Source of the DNA: Fennellomyces sp. T-0311
Taxonomy: Eukaryota > Mucoromycota > Mucoromycetes > Mucorales > Lichtheimiaceae
DNA: 64,000 nucleotides
Reading direction: 5' to 3'
NCBI GenBank assembly: GCA_025266875.1
Contig: JALLLT010000007.1
Span: 682,001 to 746,000 of the forward strand
Shown: one piece after another, positions 47,351-58,339 of the stretch
Layout: the number at the start of each line of letters is the position of its first letter
Position numbering within the stretch: the first letter of the stretch is position 1
The notes under the pieces: generated by a model
The model's input: the letters and a program-made list of their open reading frames with translations, nothing else
The model's database searches: none
What the model was told of the DNA's origin: nothing
Translations under genes and position numbers: made by a program

Positions 47351-48581
47351 GGCGCTGAATTATTGAAGTGACTGGAAGGGGTTGGATGAAAAATGGGTTC
47401 GGGAAGAAATTCTAACGCTTTTTTTTGCGGTCGTGGTGGTTGTAAGAGAAAGAAAAAAGAAAGGGAAATTAGGGAGAGTATATGAAGAAAAAAGAGAGAA
47501 TCTCTTTGAGAGAAAAAGGTTGCGAATGCTTTTCCTTTAAAAAAAATGTTGCGGGGGGGATGAAAAGGTTGGAAAAACCGAGTAAGGTCAACGGTTGGTT
47601 GCCTATTATAGATGGTTGCACGGGACTCCACTTTTTTTTGCCATGATGCCTTTAGTGGCGCACTGACTGTATGTGTCAAATACCATATTCCGCATGCACA
47701 CACTCGTTTGTTTCCAAGTGGGATCATCCAAACTTGTTATTGCATGTCTCCTTTGCAAAATATGCTCCGAGATATCAAAAAAGTCGCTGCAGACGAGAAC
47801 ATTCTCTCTTTAGGTCAGTCAGTCTAAGCTCAGAGAGGTTGACGCAGGCTGCAAGTCATTCGGCCACGTCTACGTAACACCCTCAAAGACACGTTTTGAT
47901 TGCAACAGAATACGGACATGGCTGGCACAAGTCTGAGCGTGTTCATGCGCAAGCTTTTCCACGCGAACCTTTCTCAGGACTGATTCACACTGTACCGGGC
48001 GTTGCCAGGAAATTTGCGCTCATGCGCGGCTTCCGGTCGCGACAGATTCTGCGGTTGCGTATAGTGTCTTGGCAGCTTGCATTTGATTCAACCGAAACTT
48101 GACATAAACGGGGTCGAGCAGTTCCTTGCTCTTCTTGTGCGTGGTACCAGCTGGGCCATGGCGAATGTCCCTTTCTCGCTCTCTCCATATACATACTAGT
48201 ACGACCATCAGCTACCCTCTGTTATGTACGACGATCGAGCCGACTGCTAAGCCTTGAATAGCCTGTTGCATTCGACTGCTAAGCAGTGACTTTACACGGT
48301 TATTCAACACCCACACCCCCCTTGGCAATTGAAACTCAACTGTCGAGTCACTCTACAGATAGGGTGGTGCAAATGGGGCATCAATGCCTCGTGCTTCGGG
48401 GCGTTGGACCCCTCTCTCTCTCTTTCTTCTTTTTACTTTCTCGTCTTTACGTTTTATTCCTCTTTTCTCTTTTTATACCACTCTCCATTCACTGCACCGT
48501 TCCTCCCCTTTTTTGGAATATACCTTTTTTTTCCTTCAAACCGTAATCTTATTGAAGTAACCCCACCCGCTTGGACTTGAA
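47351..48581. promoter_or_regulatory. Divergent upstream region of SLA1 and the Rap GTPase
   Basis: 1.2 kb between two divergently transcribed genes. The part next to the GTPase (48400-48550) is strongly pyrimidine-rich (CTCTCT, TTTTCCTTC), as before many fungal transcription starts; on the other side a similar tract lies on the minus strand (47400-47560). No ORF with a domain. Confidence 0.5.
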
Positions 48582-49381
48582 ATGAGAGAATACAAATTGG
48601 TTGTACTGGGATCAGGTGGTGTTGGTAAATCAGCCCTGGTAAGTTAATAGGAGCGGCATTGAGGTGTCTTTATGTTATTTATTCTGGCGTGAATGCAAAA
48701 GGGGAAATGAAGGAGAGGGGTTGAATGAAGAGAGAGAGAGAGACAGACAGAGAGAGAGAGAGAAAGGGCAGGAGCAAAAAAAGAAAGTTTACTGAAAAAA
48801 AACTCGACTAGACGGTTCAATTTGTTCAATCGATATTTGTCGAGAAATACGACCCAACGATTGAAGACTCTTATCGCAAACAGGTGGAAGTCGATGGACA
48901 ACAATGCATGCTTGAAATACTGGATACTGCTGGTACAGAACAGTTCACGGCCATGCGCGATCTATACATGAAGAGCGGCCAAGGGTTTCTTTTGGTGTTT
49001 TCCATCACGAGCATGGTGACATTGACAGACTTGCAGGAATTGCGAGAACAAATCCTGCGTGTGAAGGACAGCGATAACGTATATTTCTTTTTTTATATAT
49101 ATCCAATGCTTGTTAATTGTCGTACGATTAATGAACGCTTTTATTGACAGGTGCCAATGGTGTTGGTTGGAAACAAATGCGATCTCGAAGAAGAACGGAT
49201 GGTATCAAGAGAACAAGGCATGATGTTGTCACAGGAATGGGGTGGAAAGCCGTTCTATGAAACTTCGGCTATGTACAAGATCAACGTCGACGAAGTCTTT
49301 TATGATCTGGTCAGACAGATTAATCGTCAAATGCCAAGTCGAGAAAAGACCAAGAAGAAACTAAAGTGTACGGTGCTGTAG
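48582..49381 (+). CDS. RSR1: Rap1/Rsr1 (Bud1)-type Ras-family GTPase
   Basis: Three exons (48582-48638, 48812-49078, 49151-49381) give 184 aa. The P-loop [10 protein letters not shown], effector loop YDPTIEDSY, switch [21 protein letters not shown] and ETSA are all present. Thr in DTAGTEQ instead of the Gln of Ras is the mark of Rap proteins. The C-terminus is polybasic and ends in CTVL, a CAAX box predicted to be geranylgeranylated because of the final Leu. Rap/Rsr1 proteins mark polarity and bud or hyphal growth sites through Cdc42 regulators. The first intron lies directly after the P-loop. The gene is divergent from SLA1, another cell-cortex gene. A Rap1 name would be equally fitting. Confidence 0.94.
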
Positions 49382-49728
49382 CCCTCTTTAACCCTATCTC
49401 TTTCTCTCTCTCCTCCATCCAACCCGCAACATATATATCACAACATGAATCATAATATTATATCCACCACATTCACTGTTTTTTTGGTTTGACGTCGCTC
49501 TATTCTGCTATCTATTATTCTATTCTCATTCATATACAAAAAAAAAGCTTTTACGATCGCCAAACGATCGGCAGTAACGTTTCGCATGGGTTCTAGACCA
49601 TAAACATGGTTTGTAGTAAACCAAATCTTGTATCGCAAAAAAAAAGGTTTAATCGTGGATTTTCGCGTGGACCAAGTTGGCAAAAGATCAACTCACGCCA
49701 TGAGACGGTAATACAAGAATGCGGGGGA

Positions 49729-51163
49729 TTAATAGTCGTTATACACGTTTAGATTTCCAGCAAGCACGATTGCCAGACCCACAGTCAACAGGGCACCCAT
49801 GCTCACATAAACAATGGTCGTTACGCCGATTCGAACGACAGGTGATTGATTTCGTAAAATGACAGCCGTGGCCATGCCAACGCCGATGCATGTCAACAGG
49901 CACAGATATTCGGCCACAGGCACAAACGTCATTTTGTAATACGCGCGGTTCTCACGAAATCCATAGGCCACCGCCACTGAGAATAACACATAAATAAAAG
50001 CCAATAACCATGGATGACGCTTAGGAATCGGGGTATCGTACAATTGATTGACAAAAAAAATAATCGCAAAACCGTACGAAAATATTTGCCAGTTGGTGCC
50101 CGGTTGAATGATTGCTGTCAATGTTCCGTGTAGAAATACCCAGGCTTCGAGTAAAAGCACCCAGTATTTGTTTCGATGGCTCTAATAAAGGGCTCGAACT
50201 CGTCTTTTTTTTTCCCTCTTTCTCAGGCAAAATAGAAAAGTTTATACTTACTTGATGAAGAAAACTTGTTGATTGCCAGAGAAGTAGACATTGATAAAGG
50301 AATCCTCCCCAGTGTCCCATGGTCCCTTCCTACTCTTCTTTTTTAGTTACTTTCATTATACATATAAAGACAGAAAAACTTACTGCAGGATGATAATGGA
50401 AATTCAACACGGTCCCGAAACTCATCACGTAGCCATGGTACTTTTTCACAAATGTCATGGTTTCTTTGAACGAAGGGGATTGTATCTTTTTGAATTGACC
50501 AAACGCAATACCGCGACTTTTTTTTTTTTTTTTTTTTTTTACTTTTAGCAAAAAAAAAACCATGCAAACTTTTTTTTTTCAACTGTCAATTTACCTGGGA
50601 ATAGCCAACATTAAAGCGACCACCAAGACGGCAATGACAGAACCTTGTGTAGCACCTTCCGATACGTCCATTGCCAAACCATCATATGTAGTATGGGTCT
50701 GAACCAACTTGAATACCATCATGAACGTATTGAGATAAACCATTTGCCAATTCCACCATCGAAACGTATCCGCATACTGAGGTCGTTGTTTCTGTAACTG
50801 CAACTTGGCCAAAATATACCATTGGCCCAATTGATGCACGCAATAACCTATCCATGCCGATCCACGTCCCCAATGACTGGGATTCACCAATCGCCAAGCA
50901 TAAGCAAACGGTGTTGAACGACCTATGGAATAAAACATGGTTGGATTTGTTGTTCACGACCAACAAAAAAAATAATAGTTACCGTTGACATAGCGGGTGC
51001 CTCGAATAAGAAACTTTCCAAGACCCATTTCACCTCGCGTCGGTCGAGCGTTGAAAAAGTTACTCCAGTCCCCAGTGGGCCATAGGGCTAAAATAGTTGT
51101 ACATGATGCGAATGCAAGCGATGCAATCACGTAGATCGTAATGGCTTTTGTTTCGCCCCGCAT
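49729..51163 (-). CDS. Polytopic membrane protein of unknown function
   Basis: Five exons on the minus strand (51163-50983, 50922-50595, 50516-50384, 50329-50252, 50181-49729) join in phase to 390 aa. Hydrophobic segments suggest about eight to ten membrane helices, beginning at residue 8 (ITIYVIASLAFASCTTILAL). Conserved-looking polar motifs lie at helix edges: GQWYILAKL, FHYHPAEGTMGHWGGF and EAWVFLHGTLTAI. The His residues of HYHP, GHWGG and FLHGT could line a site within the membrane, possibly binding metal or haem; this is speculation. The second intron ends in a run of 23 A before AG|T, with no pyrimidine tract, yet any other acceptor breaks the frame. No family recognised. A tail-to-tail neighbour of the Rap gene. 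Confidence 0.75.
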
Positions 51164-51828
51164 TAAAAATATATAAAAAAAGCACGCTAACTATTTTTTT
51201 CCTCGGTGCGGGCGGACTAGATTAATCCCGTGGAGGCCACGAGGTTCTCTTTTTTTTTTTTCTGAACATGGGTTCATATATAAATATGAAGGTTTCCTTT
51301 CTTTTTTCTTAAGGTACCATGGCAACTTGACTGTTGCCAAGCCATTCGTACCCATGACAACGTTCGGGTTTAAGACAGGGCATGTACCGCGCAATACGTC
51401 TCGGTGCAACATTGAATTATTGACCCAGCAAGGTGAGACTAGATAGCAAAAAAAAAAAAAGCATAAAAGTATAAACGGACTAGTGTAATCCCAAGGATGT
51501 AATATCGAAAAAGTTGAGTGGCTCTATACCATTAGACTGGAGAGATGGTGCGATCAGAGACACGTGCATGAGTAAACTTTGGTAAGGGTTTGCAACGGAA
51601 TACAAAAGCAAATCATATGTACACGTTTCACAGAAAATTTAAAGTGTGTGTACAAAGTATCTCAGCGATAAACGTAAGAAAGGAAGCGTATATATTCAAA
51701 ATAGTTGTATAATAGTAGCAACGGTGTGGGGATGTGGTGTAGGGAATATTATGAGGAGAGTGGCTTTGGGACGGGAGGCGGATAACTTTTTTTTTCTATC
51801 TATTATTTGATTTCACACAAGAGGTCTT
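51164..51828. other. Spacer upstream of the membrane-protein gene
   Basis: Contains the 5' region of the membrane-protein gene and the 3' region of the Ras gene, both on the minus strand. No gene or repeat recognised. Confidence 0.45.
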
Positions 51829-52656
51829 TTACATGAGAATGCAGCACTTGTCAGACTGAGCTTCGGATGGATCATGCATGTTCATGTTGTGCATGCCGCC
51901 ACCTGGGCCCATGGCACCACCTGGATACTCCTGCTCCTTGTTGAAACGACGGATATCTCGCACGACGCCGTAGAAGGCCTCGTCGACATTGATGCGCTGT
52001 TTTGCGGAAGTTTCAAAGAATTGGCAGCCGAACTGTCTGGCGAGATCGCGACCTTCCTGCATCGAAACCTGTCGTTCCTGCTCCAAATCACACTTGTTGG
52101 CGACCAAGACCATGGGGAACGAATCGCGATCCTTGACTCGACTGATTTGTTGATGGAAAGTGCTAATTTCCTCGAACGAAAGTCGCGATGTGCTTGCGTA
52201 CACCAACAAGAAGCCTTCACCGTTGCGCATGTATTGTTCACGCATTGCACTAAATAATTTAATTTGTCAGCACAAATAAATTCAAACATGCAAACGCATA
52301 AATATCGCACCTATATTCCTCCTGTCCTGCAGTATCGAGCACATCCAACAATGCCGTTTCAGAGTCAATCACGCATTGCTTGCGATAGGAGTCTGTTCAA
52401 GAAATAAAAAAAGGGCTTATGAGTTTTGAACGTCTTTTGCAGGTGATAAAGCGTATAGATAACCTTCAATGGTGGGGTCATATTCGTCAACAAACTGGGA
52501 CTGGATGAACTGAATGGTCAGCGCAGACTTGCCCACACCTTGTACCCATTGAAAAGTTTGATGAACAATCCGGGCAAAAGCACATTCTCCAAAAAGCTTA
52601 CCTCCTCCGCCGACCATGACGAGCTTGTATTCCCGCAAAAACGATGGTTTCGACAT
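51829..52656 (-). CDS. RAS1: Ras GTPase
   Basis: Four exons on the minus strand (52656-52602, 52538-52464, 52392-52311, 52249-51829) give 210 aa. Present are the P-loop [11 protein letters not shown], effector loop YDPTIEDSY, switch [18 protein letters not shown] with the catalytic Gln, NKCD and ETSAK. The hypervariable tail is Gly/Met/Asn-rich and ends in KCCILM: a CAAX box (Cys-Ile-Leu-Met, farnesylation type) preceded by a Cys that may be palmitoylated. Fungal Ras controls adenylate cyclase and MAP-kinase pathways and so morphogenesis and growth. The first intron divides the P-loop glycines. No activating change is seen at the P-loop or the Gln. It lies in the same 4.1-kb block as a Rap GTPase. 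Confidence 0.95.
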
Positions 52657-52988
52657 TATTCAATGAATGGAAAGGTTGCAAAAAAAAAAGGCGATGAAGA
52701 AGTAGACGGTGAAAGAAAAAAGCCGAGAGCGTTACAGGAACAATGAAAAGGGTGGCTTGTTGTGTGTGGGTTGTTCGGGGGAGTTTTTCCCTCGAGGCCA
52801 ATATAATATGTGTAAGGCTTTCAAAAAGAAAGTCGTCTGCGAAGTTTTTGGCAGATAGGTAAAACCACGTGTGTACGCGAAATGAAACCAAACGTTTTTT
52901 TGCAAAACCCCGATATGCAGGCCTTTCAAGTTTTTTTAGTGTGTGACCAAAGATAGCAATTCAACGTGGTGTATTGGGTTTCTGATAT

Positions 52989-54417
52989 TTACAGCTTGTT
53001 CTTCTGTTGTCTACGCTCCTGCTCACGCTGGGTCAGGCGGATAATGCCTTCCTGCGACGTCGTGGCTACTAACACACCCTCCTTGTTATAGATGCGCCCG
53101 AATGCCGTCCCACGTCCATCGTTGGAACGCGGGCTATGCAGATCATAGTACAGCCTAATGAACCGCAGAAATTTCGTGTTACGCTTGTTCCTTTGTTACG
53201 GCTTTATCAAAGAGACATCTTACCATTCGTCTGCTCGCGTAGGTGCATGAAACCACATCGAATGATCCAAACTTGCCATCATGCCAATGCCTTTTCGACC
53301 CATCAATCCGTTGGCGCGCACCGCTGTCATCAGAATCCCGCTGTCCGATGCATATGCAATGGTGCATGCATGCAGTGCAGGATCATTATCTGGTAACCTG
53401 TCGCGTGTTTTGAACCATTGTCCCTGTCCCATGGTGTACTTTAGCTTTCTCTCTCTCTCTCTTTCTCTTTCTCTTCAATACCTGATGTTCTTTGGGCTCA
53501 ATGTAACCTCGAACAAAATCTTCAAGCGAGTCCACTTTGATGTCCCGATATTCGACAGGTGTGACGGTATCCATGAAATTCTTAAAACGGTTTCGCTGTT
53601 CTTCTGGAATGCGGGGATCCTCAAGAAGCAGTTTCATTCGCTCATTGTTGCTAATTTTTTTCATCGTCAGCAAAAATCGTCCTTGATAAGCGAACCCATT
53701 TTCACATGCTTTCTTTCGTCTTACTTTGGTAAATCTTCTGGTAGAGGAATATCACTTGGCATAGGTGTCTAAGCAATTTTCTTTGGTTATGTTTTTTTTT
53801 TTTTCGCTATGGCTAAGGGCGCATTTCGAAAAGAACACACAGACACACACCTGATGATTCAATGATTCGGGTGTTTCACCATTAAATTTGGTGAAACTGC
53901 AGGTGCAAACAATGACAGTTTTGCCTTGTTGCGTGCAAGTGACCACACGAGTGGCAAACGATCGACCGTCTCTAACACGTCGAACTTGATAGATGGCTGG
54001 AATATCAGATCGTCCCGGAACCAAAAAGTAGTTGTGTAGAGACTTTTTATCAAAAGCGTTTTGAACGTTAGAGTGAAGTGTGTTGATAAGCGATAGGACA
54101 CTCATTTACATGAACATGAAACTCTTCAGGTACGGTGTTCCAAGCTGCTCTTAATGCTTGGGCGACAAGCTAATAGAAAGAGCATATCAGCAAGCGTTTT
54201 TTCCAAGAAGGGGTGATCATCCAAAGACAGTTACTTGACCACCAAAGGCACCGCGCGAGCCGTGAGGATGCCATAACTCGTTGCTTCGATATAAATCAAC
54301 GTCCAACTCTTCGACAGTCAGCGCCCTGACCATCTTATTTTCGTCTTGGGTGGTTGGTAGTGCTGGCACAGTGGAGACTTCTTCGGTCTTTTCGGCGTGC
54401 GTTGTAGAATTTGTCAT
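52989..54417 (-). CDS. TES1: Acyl-CoA thioesterase, TesB/ACOT8 (Tes1) type
   Basis: Seven exons on the minus strand (54417-54235, 54169-54110, 54042-53851, 53768-53725, 53650-53482, 53438-53224, 53154-52989) give 342 aa with phase kept throughout. The fold is a double hotdog: the N-terminal half has GGQ|LVAQAL and SLHNYFLVPG, with the conserved His-x-Tyr-Phe region; the C-terminal half has IAYASDSGILMTA, ASLDHSMWFHAP and WLYYDLHSP. Such enzymes hydrolyse acyl-CoAs to fatty acid and CoA, mostly in peroxisomes alongside beta-oxidation. The last three residues, NKL, are close to a PTS1 signal but not canonical. The fifth intron is short (38 or 44 nt) and purine-rich, with two acceptors six bases apart; choice between them changes only two residues. 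Confidence 0.94.
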
Positions 54418-55136
54418 GCTGTATGCGTTATGGGTGATGATGCAGCTGTCAAAACAACAGGAATAAAGCCAAATATGCGGGGAATATGAAAAGGAAAAAA
54501 AATAGAAAGGAAGAAAATAGATACACCTTTAAAAGGCGGGGAACGGGTCTTCATTTTCGCCAATCGTTTACCGCCGAAAATTACAGATGACTAATTTCGC
54601 TTATGTTACTTTATCCATACCATATGAAAGGCTTCAGGGAAATAGGCGTATTAGCCACTGCCGGGCGGGAGGAAGTACATCTCCCCCAATCCCCCGACAG
54701 AGAGAAAGTAACGGGTACCCAAGCTGTTATAAAAAATAGAACTGCATCGAAATCGTACGCATTTACGTCACCGCTTGTCTTTTTTAAAAAAAGATATTCC
54801 GACATGATCTGATGGGGTCACCCTTTTGGGTCAGTTTTCTTGAGCACAAAAAGGATGTCCTTGTGTATGACCGGCTGTTGCTGAGTAACCTGTGGGGTAA
54901 GAGGCAATTGATTTGTAACGCATGGATCATCGCAATGATTCGTAAACAGTTCCGGATTTTACCAATCCCCAGGGGCCTGCTATCAAAACGTGATCAGCCA
55001 ATCATCGATCATCTATGATGGATGCAAGCAAAGCAAAAAGCGGACATTGGGCGGTCTTTTATTTTTTTTCCAACGAAATAAAAAGGTCAAGTGCTGAGGC
55101 CACACGTCCCCTTTCCTCTTCATCTTTATTTCCAAC
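54418..55136. promoter_or_regulatory. Divergent upstream region of thioesterase and transaldolase
   Basis: 719 bp between two head-to-head metabolic genes. Short pyrimidine-rich tract immediately before the transaldolase ATG (CCCCTTTCCTCTTC). No TATA box is obvious. No ORF with a domain. Confidence 0.5.
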
Positions 55137-56344
55137 ATGTCCGTCCTCGAACAAATTAAGCAATACACTACCATCGTCGCTGATTCTGGTGACTTTGAGA
55201 GTAAGTTTCATCAACGGAAAAAACCGTGGAAAAAAAGAGACACACGCAAAAATAGACAGAGTCGGTGATTGACCCGTGTTTCGCATAAAAAACAGCCATC
55301 GCCCAGTACAAGCCCCAGGATGCCACCACCAACCCATCTTTGATCTTGGCCGCTTCCCAAAAGCCCCAGTATGCTGCTCTTATTGATGATGCCGTTGCCT
55401 ATGGCAAGACCAAGGGCAGGTAAGCAAACAGTTTGTTGGTGTATTGGAGGGAGAAAGAGAGAGAGAGAGAATAAAACGCGCTAAACCTTGTTTATTTGCT
55501 GCAGTACCGACGAAGAGAAGCTCGAATGGGCCAATGACAAGCTCTTGGTGAACTTTGGCAAGGAGATTCTCAAGATTGTCCCTGGCCGTGTATCCACCGA
55601 AGTCGATGCCCGTTTGTCGTTTGACAAGGATGCCACTGTTGCCAAGGCCATTCGTTTGATCAAGCTGTACGAGGAAGATGGTGTCAACAAGGATCGCATC
55701 TTGATCAAGATTGCTTCGACCTGGGAGGGTATCCAGGCTGCTTCGGTAACGTATTCGGTTTATTTTTTTTACGCAGCAACGTGAATATATATAGACTGAA
55801 TACGCCGTAGGTTTTGGAGAAGGAGCACGGTATTCACTGCAACTTGACCCTTTTGTTCGGATTCCCTCAAGCCGTTGCGTGCGCCGAAGCCGGTGTCACT
55901 TTGATCTCGCCGTTTGTTGGACGTATCTTGGACTGGTACAAGAAGAGCACTGGCAAGACATACGAGAGCCACGAGGATCCCGGTGTGTTGTCTGTCACCA
56001 AGATCTACAACTACTACAAGCAACATGGCTACAACACCATTGTCATGGGTGCTTCTTTCCGCAACACGGGTGAGATTGAGGAGTTGGCTGGCTGCGACTT
56101 TTTGACCATTTCTCCTGCCTTGTTGGGTGAATTGCAAAGCTCCACCAAGGAACTTGCACCCAAGCTGACGGTGGAAAAGGCCAAGGCGGAACAGCTTCCC
56201 AAGGTCGAGTACTTTACCAACGAAAAGCTCTTCCGCTGGGACATGAACGAGGATGCGATGGCCACCGAAAAGCTGTCTGAAGGTATCCGCAACTTTGCCA
56301 AGGATGGTCGCAAGCTTGAGGACATGTTGAAGGAGAAACTGTAA
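55137..56344 (+). CDS. TAL1: Transaldolase
   Basis: Four exons (55137-55200, 55296-55419, 55505-55745, 55811-56344) give 320 aa, close to the 335 aa of yeast Tal1. The enzyme moves a dihydroxyacetone unit between sugar phosphates in the non-oxidative pentose phosphate pathway, in the cytosol. Family motifs are TTNPSLI (transaldolase signature 1), [15 protein letters not shown] with the Schiff-base Lys, and the phosphate-binding end [18 protein letters not shown]. The Asp of VADSGDFE and the [11 protein letters not shown] block also match. Codon use is strongly biased toward C-ending codons, as expected for an abundant protein. Introns are 66-95 nt, one of them with a GA repeat. Confidence 0.96.
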
Positions 56345-58161
56345 ATAAAAAAAAAGACCCCAACCCGTCTTCTTCCGTTCTTTTCCTCATTTCTCTCCAA
56401 CCTCTATTTCCACCCGCTCACTGGGATACACCATTTACATAACTCTCTCTCTCTTTTCGCTGAAGTCTAGGATTTGTTTGAAACTATAAATAAAAATACG
56501 TTGCTGCACGCAATGATAGCTTTCCCAGAAAGTATGCAAAAGATGGGGGGAGTGGATTGACGGCAAAAAAATTCCCGGTGTCCTCTCGTTCGGGGTAATT
56601 GCCATCTTGGGCCTAAGCATGAAAAGGAACCCACACAAACTTTGCGGCAAGTAAAGTTTAACGGGAACCCGCCCGGAAAATGACATTTGGGGAAGAAAAA
56701 AAGCCCCTACTTTTTTCAAGATAGGATCCATCTTTACTTTTTTTGCGCAAGATGAGATTTTCGACGATCTATTGCTGTTATCTTGCCACCTTTTTTTTAA
56801 TGCTTTTGACAGGTCTAAAAAACCAATCGACCGGGATTTTTCTCGCCCCGTCGAATTACATCACCCAACAAACGTGGATATTCAATAACCGCAATGCTAG
56901 TTGCACAAGAAATCAAGGGCACATTTTTTTTTTCGTTGACGTCAAAAATTATTCCTATGGTTCCACAAATGCTATCGCTTCTGGATGATGGAACGTAAAG
57001 TGGAGAAAGAACCTTGTCGGATCGTTGCGGATAACAACAATATATATTGAGGCACCGCTGATCATGCAGCCGGTGGTATTGTTGTGATGGAGACCTGTCC
57101 AAATCTCTCGCTCTTGCCCTCTCATGTGAAGTTCAGTGATTTGTATACGATAGGCAACCCTGTTTCCGGAAACATTGTCCTCCTTTGTTATGAAAAATAA
57201 AAAGTGTTCACAGTAAAGTTTTAAACCATGTTCCTAATTTTTACTAGCGCGTTTTTTTATTTTCTGTAATGGCATGTGCATTTCAACCTTAGCGATCTAT
57301 CATATCAGGGAAATCAATACTAGTCTAAATTTAGACAACTGAAGTGATCGCAGATAGCAGGAATTCGACCGTTTCCTCGGTTATGTGTCGAAGCAGGTCC
57401 AAGGATACTCCCTTTGGGAAAACGCAAGGATGGGACCCTACCTTCGCGTTTTTTACCGATTCAGTTTCCTTTGTCCGTGGTGCTGCAAATGAGGAATCTT
57501 GATTGCTAGCTACGTATGTTGTTCATCAAGTTCCTGAATCATCGCCAAGCAAGCGTCTGTAATAAGATTTACGTGCTGTTACCCCTGTACTCGTGTCCCG
57601 TCAGCAGCGGTAAGCTTGTATTCGCTCACGTCACTTTATTGAACCGCTCTGCTGTTTGGAACCAGAGGGTATGTGTCGTATTTCAAAAAGTGAGCGGTCC
57701 TACACGCCGCTTTATAAATTGATAAGCTGGGGTCGCCGGCATTGTGGACTCTCCACGCATGTATTTGCGGAGATAAAGATGTTGCCGTTAAGCCAGATCA
57801 ATCGATTGCATTAGAGCCCCTGGCTGAAAACTTGTTGCGCTATGATACTTTTAGCTAAAGCCTTTTTTTTACGAAGCGAGTATACCAATCCTCTGGCGTG
57901 TTTAAATAGATGATGCTAATTTTATACAAATTGTTGTATGCGAGGTCTACCACACCCAAGTTTCACCTTTAGGATGCATTATTGCCCAGACAGTGGAAAA
58001 CGCACGGACCGCGTTCTATTTGGCTGACCATACGATTCAATCGTTCACCAGATACTGCACGAGAACGTCATTACCATCATGTGTCGACCGAGTGACAGGT
58101 CATGAACATATAATTGTACAGCTGTAAAATGTAAACGTTGCTTCGCACAAATATTCAAGTA
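56345..58161. other. Spacer, nothing recognised
   Basis: 3' region of the transaldolase gene and an unassigned stretch. Several short ORFs on both strands lack domains. No repeat noticed apart from short homopolymers. Confidence 0.4.
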
Positions 58162-58337
58162 CAGTGGCCGCTTTATATAACGATCTGACGGTGCAGCCCA
58201 AATTTTATCGTTATATCAAAATATCGTTATATAAAATGAGATTTTGTAGTGATTACCGTTTTGGTGCATCGAAAATTGTATCGTTATATCGAATTATCGT
58301 TATATAAAATAAATATCATTATATGAAGCGGCCACTG
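58162..58337. mobile_element. 176-bp pogo-like MITE
   Basis: Starts CAGTGGCCGCTTTATATAAC and ends with its near reverse complement (ATTATATGAAGCGGCCACTG), giving terminal inverted repeats of about 24 bp with few mismatches. TA dinucleotides flank both ends (58160-58161 and 58338-58339). Copies of the word ATCGTTATAT recur inside. The CAGTGG...CTTTATATAACGA ends resemble those of pogo/Tigger/Fot1 elements. Too short to code, hence a MITE. Confidence 0.92.
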
Positions 58338-58339
58338 TA

